Part shown: one piece after another, positions 28,238-36,451 of the stretch
Numbering within the stretch: position 1 is the stretch's first letter
Layout of the letters: each line of letters opens with the position of its first letter
From: DASXZH01 sp963829965
GTDB taxonomy: Bacteria; Armatimonadota; Fimbriimonadia; Fimbriimonadales; Fimbriimonadaceae
Direction of reading: 5' to 3'
Length of the DNA stretch: 64,000 nt
Assembly: GCA_963829965.1 (NCBI GenBank)
Contig: CAWHLK010000024.1
Location: 3,307-67,306 of the forward strand
Position numbers and translations under genes: made by a program
Notes under the pieces: model-generated
Databases searched by the model: none
The model's input: the letters and a program-made list of their open reading frames with translations, nothing else
Told to the model about the DNA's origin: nothing

Positions 28238-28510
28238 ATGCACACGCACAGGCTGACGATCACCGGGTTCGTCCAAAACGTGGGGTTTCGCGCCTATGTT
28301 TCTCAAACCGCCCAGGCTCATGGGGTCAAGGGGGAAACCTGGAATGGCGACGATCGGGCTGTCCATGTCATCGTCCAGCACGCGGATGAATCCGTGCTCA
28401 AACGGTTCGAGGAAGAAATGTGGCGTGGTCCGGGCCGGGTGGACAACGTCCACATCGAGCAAACCGAAAAACCCGATTACGATTGGTTCGAAGTCACTCA
28501 CACTCGCTAA
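28238..28510 (+). CDS. acylphosphatase
   Basis: 90 residues. Hydrolyses acyl phosphates. The signature GFVQNVGFRAYV contains the phosphate-binding loop with the catalytic Arg of VGFR; the usual Gly before VGFR is Asn here. A second signature ETWNGDDRAVHVIVQ carries the catalytic Asn. Length is exactly typical. Small cytoplasmic enzyme with no obvious operon partner. Confidence 0.9.
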   Translation: MHTHRLTITGFVQNVGFRAYVSQTAQAHGVKGETWNGDDRAVHVIVQHADESVLKRFEEEMWRGPGRVDNVHIEQTEKPDYDWFEVTHTR

Positions 28511-28606
28511 TCCTCAATCGCTGACTATTCAACTCATGAATATTTCGATTCCAATACCCATGCTTTCTTGGTTGCGGCAATTAGCAGGTGGTAATCTCGC
28601 TCCGTC

Positions 28607-30790
28607 GTGACTTACGATCACTGGTCGAAAGCGCAGAACGTTTGCGTGTTAGGAGCTGGAACGATGGGCAGCGGAATCGCCGCCCATCTAGCAAACGTCG
28701 GCTTTGACGTCACTCTCCTCGATCTGTCGGAAGATGCCGCGCAAGCAGGACTGGACAGAGCCCGCCAGGGCAGGCCACCCTATTTCTATACCAACCAAGC
28801 AGCCGATAAAATCCGAATAGGGGGCATTGAAGACAAGTTCGATTGGGTGTCCGAAGCGGATTGGGTCTGCGAAGCGATCATCGAGCAACCGGAGGCCAAA
28901 CGCGAGCTGTTCGTCCGTTTGGAACCTGTCCTTGATCCAAACGCGATGATCACGACAAACACAAGCGGCTTGGAAATCCAGCTGCTGGGCGAGGGGCTCG
29001 GCGACAGTTTTCGCGAGCGCTTCATGGGCACGCATTTTTTCAACCCGCCCCGTTACCTCAAGCTTCTCGAGTTGATTCCTACCAAAGAGACGAGCAAGCC
29101 CGCCGTCCATGAGATGACCCGATTTCTTGAGCAGCGGGTGGCACGCAGAGTGGTTGTCGCGAAGGACACGCCGGGGTTTATCGCCAATCGCTTTGGCATG
29201 TGGGCTATGTTTTGCGCCATTCACGCAACCGAGAGGCTGCACCTCTCGATAGAGCAGGTCGATGCTATCACCGGCCCGTTCCTCGGCCGCCCGCGAAGCG
29301 GCAGCTTTCGACTCAATGATATCGTTGGCCTGGACATCATGCAGGATATCGCGAACAACTTGATTGAGCGTTGTCCCAATGATTCGCATATGTCCAATCT
29401 CGAGGCGCCGCATTCTCTTTCGGAACTCATTGACAAAGGCTGGATCGGAGACAAAGCGGGCCAAGGCTACTACAAAAGAGAGGGCAACGAGTTGGTGGCC
29501 CTCGACCTTCAGACTATGGCCTACCGGATGCGCCAGGAAGTGCAGTTCGACTCGCTTTCCCACTTGGCGAAACTGCCGATCGGAGAAAGAATCGCACTCG
29601 CGCTTGCCGGAAAAGACGAAGTGGGCGAATTCCTGCGCATGCACCTGGTGCCGACCCTGCGGTACGCGCAATACCTAGCTGAAGAAGTTTCTCATGACGT
29701 GCTCGACTTCGACCACGTCATGATGTGGGGCTTCGGCTGGGAAAAGGGGCCATTCGCCTTGATCGACGCGATTGGCGCCGATAAGCTGGGGATCGATTCG
29801 AAGCCGTTTTACGAAGACGGGAAGTTGCTTTCCTACAGAAACTCCTATGTTTCCATTCCCGTTCAGAAGGAATATCGGGCTCTCAAGGACTACCAACTCA
29901 TCGAGTCCGGCGATTTCTTCAACCTCCGGGATTTAGGGGACGGTGTGAGCGCCCTATGCCTCACCACCAAAATGGGAACGGTCAATATGGATCTGGTCGA
30001 CGCTCTGAACAGAGCTATGGACGATCCCAGAATTGGCCGCTTTGTCCTTACCAGTGAGGCGAAGAGTTTTTCCGCCGGCTTTGATCTCTCCTTCTTTGTC
30101 GATATGATCGCCTCGGACAACATGAACGCGATCGAGACCGAACTCGCCAAGCTTCAGCACTTGGCTTCGAAGATTTCCGAGAGACAGGCGGTGGCCGCTG
30201 TGTTTGGGCATTGCCTCGGTGCAGGCTTTGAACTGGCCACACGATGTTCGGTGGTGGTGGCCCATGCCGAAACTCAAATCGGGTTGCCGGAGGCAAAGGT
30301 CGGACTGATTCCGGGCGGCGCGGGAACGGTTATCGTTCGCACCCGCCAGCAGCATACTGGCCCGCGCGGGCTCAGCGAGGCCGCGTCCAGACTTCTTTCC
30401 GGCGCCGTATCCGCAAGCGCCGACGACGCACGCGCGCTAGGTTATTTGCGAGAAACCGATGTCACCTGCTACCATCCGGACCGGCTAATCTACGATGCCA
30501 AGCTGCTTGCCTTAGAGGTTGAGCCCAGGCCGGAAGAACCTCTCGTTCACCTCCCGGGACCTCTTGGCGGCATGATAGACGATATGCTGGCCAACCGGCT
30601 GCGAAGCGGCGACATTACCGAGTACGACGAACAGATCGGGCTCAAAATCAAGACCGTGTTTGTGAAATCCACCTCTTTCGAAGACGGCTGCGAGCGCGAA
30701 CGGCAAATGTTCCTTGACCTTTGCGGGCGCGCGCTCACTCTTCTGCGAATCAAGCACATGCTTGAGAACGGGAAGCCGCTGAGAAACTAG
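28607..30790 (+). CDS. 3-hydroxyacyl-CoA dehydrogenase / enoyl-CoA hydratase fusion (FadN-type order)
   Basis: 727 residues from GTG 28607. The NAD-binding domain comes first (VCVLGAGTMGSGIAAHLANVG; TTNTSGLEI; MGTHFFNPPRYLKLLELI; KDTPGFIANRFG), then the C-terminal dehydrogenase domains. The crotonase domain comes last, with FGHCLGAGFELATRCSVV and GLPEAKVGLIPGG; both catalytic Glu (GFELA and LPEAK) are present. The order is reversed relative to E. coli FadB and like B. subtilis FadN. Acts in fatty acid beta-oxidation. A thiolase or acyl-CoA dehydrogenase is not nearby. Its stop shares CTAG with the next, convergent gene. Confidence 0.92.
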   Translation: MTYDHWSKAQNVCVLGAGTMGSGIAAHLANVGFDVTLLDLSEDAAQAGLDRARQGRPPYFYTNQAADKIRIGGIEDKFDWVSEADWVCEAIIEQPEAKRELFVRLEPVLDPNAMITTNTSGLEIQLLGEGLGDSFRERFMGTHFFNPPRYLKLLELIPTKETSKPAVHEMTRFLEQRVARRVVVAKDTPGFIANRFGMWAMFCAIHATERLHLSIEQVDAITGPFLGRPRSGSFRLNDIVGLDIMQDIANNLIERCPNDSHMSNLEAPHSLSELIDKGWIGDKAGQGYYKREGNELVALDLQTMAYRMRQEVQFDSLSHLAKLPIGERIALALAGKDEVGEFLRMHLVPTLRYAQYLAEEVSHDVLDFDHVMMWGFGWEKGPFALIDAIGADKLGIDSKPFYEDGKLLSYRNSYVSIPVQKEYRALKDYQLIESGDFFNLRDLGDGVSALCLTTKMGTVNMDLVDALNRAMDDPRIGRFVLTSEAKSFSAGFDLSFFVDMIASDNMNAIETELAKLQHLASKISERQAVAAVFGHCLGAGFELATRCSVVVAHAETQIGLPEAKVGLIPGGAGTVIVRTRQQHTGPRGLSEAASRLLSGAVSASADDARALGYLRETDVTCYHPDRLIYDAKLLALEVEPRPEEPLVHLPGPLGGMIDDMLANRLRSGDITEYDEQIGLKIKTVFVKSTSFEDGCERERQMFLDLCGRALTLLRIKHMLENGKPLRN

Positions 30791-31605
30791 ACTGTCCAAT
30801 GCCAGACCTGATTCCATGCGGTCATCCAATCCGGCCCTTTGCTCTCGACGGTTAACGGATCCACCAGTTCGACACCGGGCCTACCGTAAAAGGCGAGGCC
30901 ATCATCCACCGTTCCAATTTCGATCGTAATGGTCACCGGCTTGCCAGGCGAATAGGGCTTGACTGCTTTTAGGTTCTTGAGCGACTCTTTCGCGCCATCT
31001 TCGATCATTTGCCGCGCCCGGACCGGCGGTATTTGCCGCGCGGAGTATCTGGAAAGGCCGCGCTTGACCGCAACCGTGGTTAGCCCCTCTCCAAGCAGCC
31101 CCTTGGATTCTTTGCACGTGGCTTCGTCCCCGGTTACCAATAAGCAGGGGCAATCATAGTGCCCGCAAAGCGCGGCGTTGATACCGACTTCGCCGACATA
31201 AGTGCCGTTGAATCTCAAATGTCGCCACTTCGTGGTGGAAATCGTATGGCAGAGAACGCCGTCCGGGGTGGCCGCCCTGGCGTGCATCCCGACCAGCAGG
31301 CAAGCATCGCAGCCCTGCTCCAGCAATTCGGTGTAGCGAGACCATGGATGGTGAGCTACCCAATCGCAACCCGGATCGAGGAGTTCTGGCACCAAGGAGT
31401 TGAAAGTCCACCCTCCGCCGGCTCCATGGCAATCCACAACTACGATCTCGGTAGCCCCGCCTGCCCTCGCGCCGCGCACTGCTGCATTGATCTCCTCCGT
31501 GTACAATCGGCGCCCTTCTTCATACATGGGATCGCCGCCGTTGACCTGGTTCCAAACGACAATGCCGCTGACCCCTTCCATGTCCGTCATTATTAAAACC
31601 TTCAT
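30787..31605 (-). CDS. M55 family D-aminopeptidase (DppA-like)
   Basis: 272 residues. Zinc-dependent peptidase that releases D-amino acids from short peptides. Metal ligands can be seen at the family positions: D8 and E10 in MTDMEGVSG, H60 in VVDCHGAGGG, then LVGMHARA (His at 108) and YVGEVGINAALCGH (Glu at 141). Likely role is peptidoglycan-peptide recycling or nutrient use. No dipeptide transporter next to it. Confidence 0.88.
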   Translation of the reverse strand: MKVLIMTDMEGVSGIVVWNQVNGGDPMYEEGRRLYTEEINAAVRGARAGGATEIVVVDCHGAGGGWTFNSLVPELLDPGCDWVAHHPWSRYTELLEQGCDACLLVGMHARAATPDGVLCHTISTTKWRHLRFNGTYVGEVGINAALCGHYDCPCLLVTGDEATCKESKGLLGEGLTTVAVKRGLSRYSARQIPPVRARQMIEDGAKESLKNLKAVKPYSPGKPVTITIEIGTVDDGLAFYGRPGVELVDPLTVESKGPDWMTAWNQVWHWTV

Positions 31606-31698
31606 CTGCTGCTAGCTTATCCCGCTTAGATAGATTTAAGGAAACTCTTTACGGCCTCAGCGGTCAAAGTTGTTGAAAGCAATTGTAGTGAGGTTAAT

Positions 31699-32259
31699 AT
31701 GAAAAAGATCGGATTACTCGGATTAGTTGGCTTGGCGATTAGCCTTGCCGGCACAGCTTCAGCCCAGCATCGTGGCGGGAGCAGCGGCGGCGGCCACTCG
31801 TTCTCTCGCGGCGGAGGCGGCGGTTTCGCACGCAGCGGCGGCGGAGGAGGATTCGCTCGTGGCGGCGGTGGTTATGCCCGTGGTGGCTATGGCGGGCATG
31901 GATACGCCTATGGCGGCTACGGCCGCGGCTATGCACATGGAGGCTACTATGGCGGCTATTATGGCGGCGGTTGGGGCGGCCCTTGGTGGGGTGGCCCGGT
32001 TGTAGTAGGCGGCTATTACGATCCCTACTACTACCCCTATGCCTATGATGATGGCTACTATGCTCCAGAGCCCACGGTTGGCCTTTCCGTCGGCATCGGC
32101 GGATATTGGGGCGGCGGCTATTACCATGGTCGAAGCGTATGGGGCGGTCGCGGCGGCGGCGTAGCCTATCATCGCGCAGGTGGCGGCTTCGGCGGAGGCC
32201 ATGGCGGCGGTTTCAGTGGCGGCCACGGCGGCGGCCACGCAACCGGCCATCGATTCTAA
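31699..32259 (+). CDS. exported glycine/tyrosine-rich protein
   Basis: 186 residues with a clean signal peptide (MKKIGLLGLVGLAISLAGTASAQ). The remainder is almost only Gly, Tyr, Ala, Arg, His and Ser in short GG-Y/R/H units. A central more ordered part PTVGLSVGIGGYWGG resembles the short YMGG/GYF-like end found in some surface proteins. Probably a surface or matrix protein. A strong terminator follows 18 bases after the stop. Confidence 0.7.
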   Translation: MKKIGLLGLVGLAISLAGTASAQHRGGSSGGGHSFSRGGGGGFARSGGGGGFARGGGGYARGGYGGHGYAYGGYGRGYAHGGYYGGYYGGGWGGPWWGGPVVVGGYYDPYYYPYAYDDGYYAPEPTVGLSVGIGGYWGGGYYHGRSVWGGRGGGVAYHRAGGGFGGGHGGGFSGGHGGGHATGHRF

Positions 32260-32276
32260 TCCTCCTACCAGCCCCT

Positions 32277-32312
32277 AAAGCCCCGGCAAGCCCCTCGGCG
32301 CCGGGGCTTTTT
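32277..32312 (+). terminator. rho-independent terminator after the Gly/Tyr-rich gene
   Basis: Stem AAGCCCCGGC / GCCGGGGCTT around an 11-base loop, followed by TTTTTC. Confidence 0.9.
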
Positions 32313-32347
32313 CATTTCTACCCTTTAACACCGGTAAACTTTCCTGC

Positions 32348-33070
32348 ATGAGAATAGATGGCCGAAAGGCGGACGAACTGCGTCCCTACGAGTTTCAAAG
32401 GGGGTACGCGAAGTTCGCCGAAGGCTCTTGCCTTCTCAAGATCGGCGACACCCACATGTTGGTCACTGCGACCGTTGAGGATCGGGTGCCCCCTTTTCTC
32501 AAAGGGCAAGGAAAGGGATGGGTCACCGCGGAGTATTCGATGCTCCCCCGTTCAGGCAGGCAGCGAAACCAAAGAGAATTATTGAAGCCCAATGGACGCT
32601 CGATGGAGATCCAGCGGCTCATCGGCCGCGCCATGCGGTCGGTTGTAGACCTGCAAGCGCTCGGCGAGCGCACGATTACGCTGGACTGCGATGCGATTCA
32701 GGCAGATGGCGGAACGCGAACCGCGGCGATCACCGCCGGCTATGTTGCCCTTCACGATGCGCTGAGCCACTTGCTCAGGCAGCGCTCCCTAAAAACTCTG
32801 CCCCTCCATGAACCCATTGCGGCCATCAGCGTAGGAGTGCACCGGAACAACGAGATCCTGGACCTCAACTACGACGAGGACAGCTCCGCCGATACCGACA
32901 TGAACGTGGTCATGACCGAATCCGGTCGTTTTGTGGAGATTCAAGGAACCGCCGAAGAAAAGCCTTTTTCCGCGGAAACGCTCGGCAAAATGCTCAGGCT
33001 CGCCAAGGGCGGCATCGACCAACTGATCAAGGCCCAGCACGCGGTGCTGCAGGAGGCCATCACCCGTTGA
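32348..33070 (+). CDS. rph: ribonuclease PH
   Basis: 240 residues, normal length. Phosphorolytic 3' exoribonuclease that trims tRNA precursors. Starts MRIDGRKADELRP; conserved GKGWVTAEYSMLPRSG (phosphate and RNA binding), GRSMEIQRLIGRAMRSVVDL, DCDAIQADGGTRTAAITAGY and a C-terminal EIQGTAEEKPFS. Its stop overlaps the TTG start of rdgB (TTGA), so the two are coupled. Confidence 0.97.
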   Translation: MRIDGRKADELRPYEFQRGYAKFAEGSCLLKIGDTHMLVTATVEDRVPPFLKGQGKGWVTAEYSMLPRSGRQRNQRELLKPNGRSMEIQRLIGRAMRSVVDLQALGERTITLDCDAIQADGGTRTAAITAGYVALHDALSHLLRQRSLKTLPLHEPIAAISVGVHRNNEILDLNYDEDSSADTDMNVVMTESGRFVEIQGTAEEKPFSAETLGKMLRLAKGGIDQLIKAQHAVLQEAITR

Positions 33071-33669
33071 TTGAGAAGCTGGTCATCGCAAGCCATAACC
33101 GGGCGAAGTCCCGGGAAATGGTGACGATTCTTGGCTCGCGATTCCCAGCTCTTCAAATTTTGACTTTGGCGGATTATTCCGGCGCGCCCGAACCCGAGGA
33201 GACAGGAGAAACCTACGCGGAAAACGCGGCGATCAAGGCGATTTCCGCCACCGAATTTACCGGCGAATGGTGTCTGGCGGACGACGCCGGCCTGGAGATC
33301 GACGCGCTGGGCGGCGCGCCCGGCGTTTTCTCCAAGAGATTTGAAGGGGAGGATACGCCGTTTCCGGTGAAGATGGCCCGCATTTTGGAGCGAATGGACG
33401 GTTTGCCCGAACAATGTCGAGGTGCGCGCTTCCACTGCTACGTTGCTTTAGCGCGGCCTCACCAGGGCACTCTGATGTTCGATGCGATTTGCGAAGGCCG
33501 AATCGCCCTCGCGCCAAGCGGTTCCGGCGGCTTTGGCTATGATCCCATTTTTTTCTTACCGGAACTCGGGTGCTGCATGGCGGACTTGTCGCCGGAGCAG
33601 AAGCACGCGGTCAGCCACCGCGGAAAGGTTCTGGCGAAGGTCGGCGATTGGCTTGAATCAAAAGCCTAA
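33067..33669 (+). CDS. rdgB: non-canonical purine NTP pyrophosphatase (Ham1/RdgB)
   Basis: 200 residues from TTG 33067. Removes dITP/XTP from the nucleotide pool. Motifs: VIASHNRAKSREM (normally TGNxxKxxE), ETYAENAAIKA, LADDAGLEIDALGGAPGVFSKRF (normally SAR in the last part) and GSGGFGYDPIFF, with SHRGKVL near the end. The substitutions in the first and third motif are mild. The rph-rdgB pair is very common. Confidence 0.93.
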   Translation: MIEKLVIASHNRAKSREMVTILGSRFPALQILTLADYSGAPEPEETGETYAENAAIKAISATEFTGEWCLADDAGLEIDALGGAPGVFSKRFEGEDTPFPVKMARILERMDGLPEQCRGARFHCYVALARPHQGTLMFDAICEGRIALAPSGSGGFGYDPIFFLPELGCCMADLSPEQKHAVSHRGKVLAKVGDWLESKA

Positions 33670-33929
33670 AGGTGCCGCACCACGCGGTGAACAAACTGAA
33701 CGGCCCTCGTTTTCAGGACAACCGCCTCATGCGGAATCGCGGACATGCCAATCGCCCCACGGCCCCCCGTGGCCTGGAGCCGCACAAGCTGGAGAAACAC
33801 CGCCAGCAGGCCGAGCAAGACCATTCCCAACATAAGGCGTTCCCCCAAACTTGCCTTCCGCGCGCATGCCATGTCTCTTTGAACGCTTGAAATTCCATTT
33901 AGGTTCGTATTCGAGGTCTTTCTACCCAT
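33666..33929 (-). CDS. small single-pass membrane protein
   Basis: 87 residues starting MGRKTSNTNLNGI, with one hydrophobic segment (LMLGMVLLGLLAVFLQLV) and a basic C-terminus. No family recognised. The stop overlaps that of rdgB by 4 bases. It is divergent from tRNA-Leu. Confidence 0.5.
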   Translation of the reverse strand: MGRKTSNTNLNGISSVQRDMACARKASLGERLMLGMVLLGLLAVFLQLVRLQATGGRGAIGMSAIPHEAVVLKTRAVQFVHRVVRHL

Positions 33930-33946
33930 CAACGGGCCCCTTGGGC

Positions 33947-33952
33947 TATAAT
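33947..33952 (+). promoter_or_regulatory. -10 box of tRNA-Leu
   Basis: Perfect TATAAT 11 bases before the mature 5' end of tRNA-Leu. No clear -35 (the expected place reads ACCCAT). Confidence 0.55.
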
Positions 33953-33963
33953 TGTGCTCCCGT

Positions 33964-34050
33964 GCCGTCGTGGTGAAATTGGTATACACGCTAGTTTCAG
34001 GTACTAGTGGGCGCAAGCTCGTGAAGGTTCGAGTCCTTTCGACGGCACCA
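33964..34050 (+). tRNA. tRNA-Leu (anticodon CAG)
   Basis: Acceptor stem GCCGTCG / CGACGGC. D arm GTGAAATTGGTATACAC. Anticodon stem CTAGT/ACTAG with loop TTCAGGT (CAG). Long variable arm GGGCGCAAGCTC, T loop GTTCGAGTC, encoded CCA at 34048-34050. Its 3' two thirds are duplicated at 39094-39159, so the gene is the attachment site of the island that follows. Confidence 0.96.
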
Positions 34051-34058
34051 GTTCAAAA
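33993..34058 (+). repeat. attL: 66-bp direct repeat, left copy (inside tRNA-Leu)
   Basis: Identical over all 66 positions to 39094-39159. The repeat starts with AGTTTCAGGTACTAGTG (anticodon region) and ends GACGGCACCAGTTCAAAA. The bases on both sides differ between the copies (CT/C here, GC/T at the right copy). Confidence 0.9.
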
Positions 34059-34070
34059 CTGAACTTTTTT
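34050..34070 (+). terminator. terminator of tRNA-Leu
   Basis: AGTTCA, loop AAAC, TGAACT, then TTTTT. The first stem arm belongs to the 66-bp repeat and the second arm to island DNA, so the present terminator was built by the integration. Confidence 0.7.
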
Positions 34071-34213
34071 GAGCATCGGATTCCGGTCCAGGATAGCTTC
34101 CTTAGTTGAACCTAGTCCGACCCAAAATGTGACGGCCGATGCCGATACAACGACCAGTCCGACGTGGAACATTCCCATCTCCGCGCCCTCTTGTACGTGG
34201 CAGTAAATGTGCA

Positions 34214-34978
34214 ATGAAAAACAACATTAAAAACCCTATCTTGCTTCTGAGCGTGGTCAGCCTCGGGTTCGCATCGCTGGAGTTGGCGGCTGCCCAAAAC
34301 AGCGCCCCTCAGCCTCCGAATACCGCAATCCCGCAAAAGACCGAGGACAAGCTCTCGAAAATTGATCGGTTGATTGCTAAAGGCAACTACAGTGAGGCTG
34401 AAACGGTCGCTAAGCTTAACCTGAGCCAAGCCAACGCTTCCGGCGGTCCCCTCCGCGCCCATATTGCCCTGGGCAAAGTCGAACTGGTAGAAAGCAAGTT
34501 TGACAGTGCGTTTGCAGATGTCAGCTGGCACTGGAAACCCGGCAAGAACTCGACTCAAGACCTGTTGGCAGCGATGGCTGGCATCCAGGTATCGGATCAT
34601 ACTGCCTGGCACGATCTAGCGAGAACGGCCCTGATGGACTATGTGATGGAGCACTGTCAACAAATTGGTGATGAGTTCGGCTCTGCCTCCTATAATCTCG
34701 GCTCGACCGATCCCGCCTATGTTGCTGGAACAGCCGCATTGCTCTATGCCGCCGATGAGTCCGACAGCCCGGGTGTGCGGCTCAAGTTCGCTCAAATGGC
34801 CGATACGCTGATACCGGGCCGGACGGACATTTCCTACGTCAAGGGAATCTTGGAGGGTCAACTTCACCAAGACGCAGAAGCCAAAGTTGACTTGGAGTTT
34901 GTCCACCACGATGATTCGCCGTTTCTGGCGCAACGAGCCGCAAACGCACTAGCTTCCCTGAAGAGCTTGCCGAAATAA
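34214..34978 (+). CDS. exported TPR-like hypothetical protein (island)
   Basis: 254 residues from ATG 34214; an upstream in-frame start exists but the signal peptide (NPILLLSVVSLGFASLELAAAQ) begins here. The body is helical with TPR-like spacing: IDRLIAKGNYSEAETVAKLNL, LRAHIALGKVELVESKFDSAFAD and a final ILEGQLHQDAEAKVDLEFV. No enzymatic motif. It is the only plus-strand gene of the island, oriented away from tRNA-Leu. Confidence 0.65.
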   Translation: MKNNIKNPILLLSVVSLGFASLELAAAQNSAPQPPNTAIPQKTEDKLSKIDRLIAKGNYSEAETVAKLNLSQANASGGPLRAHIALGKVELVESKFDSAFADVSWHWKPGKNSTQDLLAAMAGIQVSDHTAWHDLARTALMDYVMEHCQQIGDEFGSASYNLGSTDPAYVAGTAALLYAADESDSPGVRLKFAQMADTLIPGRTDISYVKGILEGQLHQDAEAKVDLEFVHHDDSPFLAQRAANALASLKSLPK

Positions 34979-35058
34979 AGGCTTGTTTGACGGATCGGAG
35001 CTTCTTGTAATCTGGTCAGTGACAGGTCATTTTCGATCCGAGCCGCCTCATAGTCCGT

Positions 35059-35166
35059 TTATTTTTCGTTGGCCCTCACCGTAACGTCAGGGTCAATGAC
35101 AATAGATTCGACGTGGTCATATTCTAATGCCACCAGGGTGTTGGCTAACTCTTGCATAAAGTTCAA
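35059..35166 (-). CDS. possible small protein downstream of the broken Rhs tail
   Basis: 35 codons from TTG 35166. GAGG stands about 8 bases upstream and overlaps the stop of the cysteine-rich tail frame. The product (LNFMQELANTLVALEYDHVE... to RANEK) is acidic and helical. It could be a small partner (immunity-like) or the out-of-frame continuation of the tail. Weak support. Confidence 0.25.
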   Translation of the reverse strand: MNFMQELANTLVALEYDHVESIVIDPDVTVRANEK

Positions 35167-35171
35167 AGCAG

Positions 35172-35756
35172 CTACCTCGTTTCGAAAGGTGATTCGCTAG
35201 GTTGTTGAACGAGCCAAGAGCTGGGCAGATTACAGCACGGATCGTATTCCACTGTAGCGAACGAGCGGGCAAACAGGCCGTGGGACCGTCCGCCGCGCAC
35301 CAACTCTTTCACCGATTCCATGATCGGCGCGACGTCATCGCAGCAACTGATGCTTCTTAGCGATGGTTCACCGTGCAGGAAGCACTCATACGACATAAGC
35401 CCCGTAGCTGCGCATTCCTCATCACAATGCGTTAAACAGTAGTTCCAATCTTTCGTGCTCGTGCAGCGCGTCACGTGCTCACAATACAACCAACATGCCA
35501 ATCCCCCCAATGGGCCTAGGAGGGCACACAACGCGCAGGGAATCGCGCCGCTGGGATCAGTGTACGTTACTGGATTATTATTCGCCTAGACATAAGGCTT
35601 CTCGCCCTGTAGCTGCTCTTCTAACCGAGCTTGGGTCGTCCACATGGCTAGGCCGGCTGAGTAGCCGCTGCCGCCGGGACCCCAAGGCATAAAGCCGCTA
35701 GGTAGCCTGTTGTTCGGCGAGGCGGGTCGTCCAGTTGACTTTGCATTGCCGATCAT
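35172..35756 (-). pseudogene. second Rhs-core-end cassette with cysteine-rich tail, interrupted by TAG
   Basis: ATG at 35756 overlaps the stop of the upstream gene (ATGA). The first 70 codons (MIGNAKSTGRPASPNN... to NNNPVTYTDPSG) match, without gaps, residues at the end of the neighbour at 36451-38268; I count 56 of 70 identical. At codon 57 a TAG replaces the TAC (Tyr) of YAYANNN. After it the frame stays open: DPSG is followed by a Cys-rich tail (PCALCALLGPLGGLACWLYCEH...) unlike the other tail, ending at 35172. So either a nonsense mutation separates cassette and tip, or a point error exists. Confidence 0.65.
35547..35756 (-). repeat. Rhs cassette copy 1 (210 nt)
   Basis: Aligned codon by codon with 36784-36993. 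Nucleotide identity is high over the whole 210 bases and ends abruptly on both sides: at the Met of M-x-GNA and at DPSG. Confidence 0.8.
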
Positions 35757-36451
35757 TTCGATCCCCTCAGCCAAAGGCGTGCTTCTTTTATAGCTCCTTC
35801 ACGACTGAGCGGCCACGCCTTCGTATTTCTGTTCACCAGGATTGCCCGGTAGCGATGGGTTGAGATCAAGTTGCCTGATGACGTCCTAAATCCCCAACCC
35901 AGAGGTAGGTAAGTCTTAGCGTCAAAGAACAAATCCATCTCATGATCGGCCATCCACGAATCCACCCAAGTTCCAGCATCTGTACCGGTCTCGGTCTTGA
36001 CAGCAAACTGGTAAGCGGCGACGTGCGCAAACGAAACCTTTGAAGTCCCCACAACCTCCACATCACCTTTCCAAAGTGAGTTGTAAACAAATAAGGAAGG
36101 AAATGCCCCATGATAGCTAGCAAATTTCGAGCTATCCTTTGTCACCTTGCCCTTAATAGTGATCTCACCCTGTCGGAGATACACCTCCGCAAATGGAGCC
36201 AAGCCGCTTTTATCGGACGCCCTGCAAATCACCAGTTCGTTGCCATTTTGCTCTGCCAAGAAGCGGCAGACTAGCTCAACCCGTCCTACCGCATTGCAAG
36301 TCACCTCTTCGCCTGAGACTGACGCAACATGCTTTGTGCGGGCGACACATTCGCTCCATGACGAGTTCATGCCCTGAGAGCTTAAGCCAAAAGTGGCCAC
36401 CCCCACAATTACTCCTCCAAAGCCTCTGTAGGAAAGCCGTGCGCTCGCCAT
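35753..36451 (-). CDS. exported hypothetical protein between two Rhs-cassette genes
   Basis: 232 residues. The N-terminus (SYRGFGGVIVGVATFGLSS) looks like a signal peptide or anchor. Later parts are beta-rich: QGEITIKGKVTKDSSKFASYHG, DVEVVGTSKVSFAHVAAYQF and MDLFFDAKTYLPLGWGFRTSSG resemble an outer-membrane lipoprotein-sorting-like (LolA/DUF-type) beta sheet that ends with R-Y/A strands, but no firm assignment. It starts in TAATG overlap with the HELAH gene and ends in ATGA overlap with the second Rhs cassette, so all three are coupled. Confidence 0.6.
   Translation of the reverse strand: MASARLSYRGFGGVIVGVATFGLSSQGMNSSWSECVARTKHVASVSGEEVTCNAVGRVELVCRFLAEQNGNELVICRASDKSGLAPFAEVYLRQGEITIKGKVTKDSSKFASYHGAFPSLFVYNSLWKGDVEVVGTSKVSFAHVAAYQFAVKTETGTDAGTWVDSWMADHEMDLFFDAKTYLPLGWGFRTSSGNLISTHRYRAILVNRNTKAWPLSREGAIKEARLWLRGSK

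Noticed and set aside
35583..35588. TAG as pyrrolysine in the Rhs cassette
   Set aside because: The paralogous copy has Tyr here and nothing suggests a pyrrolysine system; a point change is simpler.
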